A DNA stretch of 64,000 nt, taken from assembly GCF_964340395.1 (NCBI RefSeq), contig NC_135557.1:18921625-18985624 (forward strand), given 5' to 3'. The notes beneath the pieces were generated by a model. The model did not search any database and was not told where the DNA came from. It saw only the letters and a list, made by a program, of their open reading frames with translations. A program made the position numbers and the translations under genes. Shown one piece after another: positions 63,137-64,000 of this stretch (its first letter is position 1; each line of letters opens with the position of its first letter). The stretch comes from Glandiceps talaboti. Taxonomy: Eukaryota; Hemichordata; Enteropneusta; Spengelidae.

Positions 63137-63690
63137 TATAAAATAAAACTGAATTGTTTTCAGCTTTCACCAACAGAAACTTCCTTGAACTGATAGCTGT
63201 AAAATAAAACATATTCAAGGAACATTTTTGAAAACTCTTCAATATGTTCTAAACATAAGAACCTAATCCTTGTCCAAATATTGAAGTATCTCAGTTCCTT
63301 TTTTTCCCAATGGCTAGCTATTAGCATTTAGAAATTAAGTTGTCATGCATACAAACTGCACCCTGCAATGCTAAAGTGTACTATGTACTTACTTTGTTGC
63401 AGCATATTTGTAATTGTCTATCAGTTAAATTTACTAGTGATTGTGAAATGAAGGCAAAAGGCAACCATTTTGGGCAGTGAGTGACATATAAAAGGATGCA
63501 AAGATGCTAACTAGTGGAAATGTTTCAAAACTTTATATTAATACTAGTATTACTATTCATCTTTTTAAAATTGTTTTCTTGTGAACTTGTGTTTTCTCAT
63601 CTCAGATCAGTGTGCATACATGTATCTCGATACAACATCTAAATATATAATATCATAAAAGTCAATGAAATGATTCAAAGTGCAACCATT
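63137..63690. other. AT-rich non-coding stretch
   Basis: No feature recognised. Confidence 0.6.
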
Positions 63691-63694
63691 CAGT

Positions 63695-64000
63695 ATCAGC
63701 TAGCCCTCGGATGTTCTTCCGATAAAATACGACACACAGGCGAACAACGCTATCGAGGATGTTCGGGCAGGCCCTCACATGCGAACTTCGTTCGCTTATA
63801 GTTATAGAATCAAAAGAAAGCCCGAACGTCTAGCAGCAAGACTACCATTCAGTCTGTTCCGAGAATTAAGCTACGACCGGATGCAACAGTGACAGGCGCC
63901 AGGGTCTAGCTTGCCGTGCTGGTGACGGGCGCCAGTCAGACTCGGCCAAACAAAATACACTACACCGTCTGAGTACACGTACACACGGTGTATACCAGGC
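63695..64000. other. CpG-rich patch with short palindromes at the window end
   Basis: This is the most CpG-dense part of the window. It contains GCGAACTTCGTTCGC (self-complementary except at its centre, 63781-63795), CGAGGATGTTCGGGC, GCCCGAACGTC, and two GGCGCCAG words at 63895 and 63929. It could be a promoter/CpG island of a gene beyond the edge or a GC-rich dispersed repeat; no start codon context decides it. Confidence 0.4.

Overview
This is an intron-rich, AT-rich metazoan window. GT-AG introns are long, coding sequence is sparse, and microsatellites, minisatellites and degraded transposable elements are abundant. The repeat types (L2/CR1-like LINE 3' ends with a GCGCTATATAA-type tail, a tRNA-derived SINE, hAT-like MITEs) and the Ig-superfamily gene suggest a marine invertebrate such as a hemichordate-like deuterostome or a lophotrochozoan. 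The species cannot be fixed from the sequence. Nothing bacterial, plasmid-borne or CRISPR-like is present.

Layout. (1) 1-2450: a promoter-like segment (ETS, CRE-like, CCAAT and YY1-like motifs) leads into a small, probably degenerate plus-strand gene with a Lys/Glu-rich product. (2) 5083-26338: the one convincing protein-coding gene, on the plus strand and 5'-incomplete. I trace 16 exons encoding 1137 residues: six Ig domains, one clear and one divergent FN3 domain, one transmembrane helix and a roughly 300-residue cytoplasmic tail with ten tyrosines. The tail carries three YxNV/L motifs, a YDNV motif, an ITIM-type LTYADL and an ITSM-like TAYSAV. All extracellular exons are symmetric phase 1-1, so they can be duplicated or skipped without frame loss, and Ig3-Ig5 are recent paralogues. 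Its introns hold a LINE fragment, two copies of a dispersed element with an internal ~113-bp tandem repeat, and minisatellites. (3) 26339-64000: about 38 kb in which I find no credible exon on either strand. It contains tandem repeats, a LINE end, a SINE, three inverted-repeat elements, several YY1/CRE/CTCF-like motifs, and a 7.6-kb satellite of about 245 copies of a 31-bp unit (52.43-60.02 kb).

The receptor gene is nephrin/Kirrel-like in its outside (Ig repeats then FN3) but has an immunoreceptor-type tail. It is best read as a cell-surface adhesion or recognition receptor signalling through phosphotyrosine. The most unusual non-coding features are the 31-bp satellite with nested higher-order repeats, lying between inward-facing CTCF-like motifs, and three dispersed minisatellite arrays that share the same right flank and so look like copies of one mobile unit.
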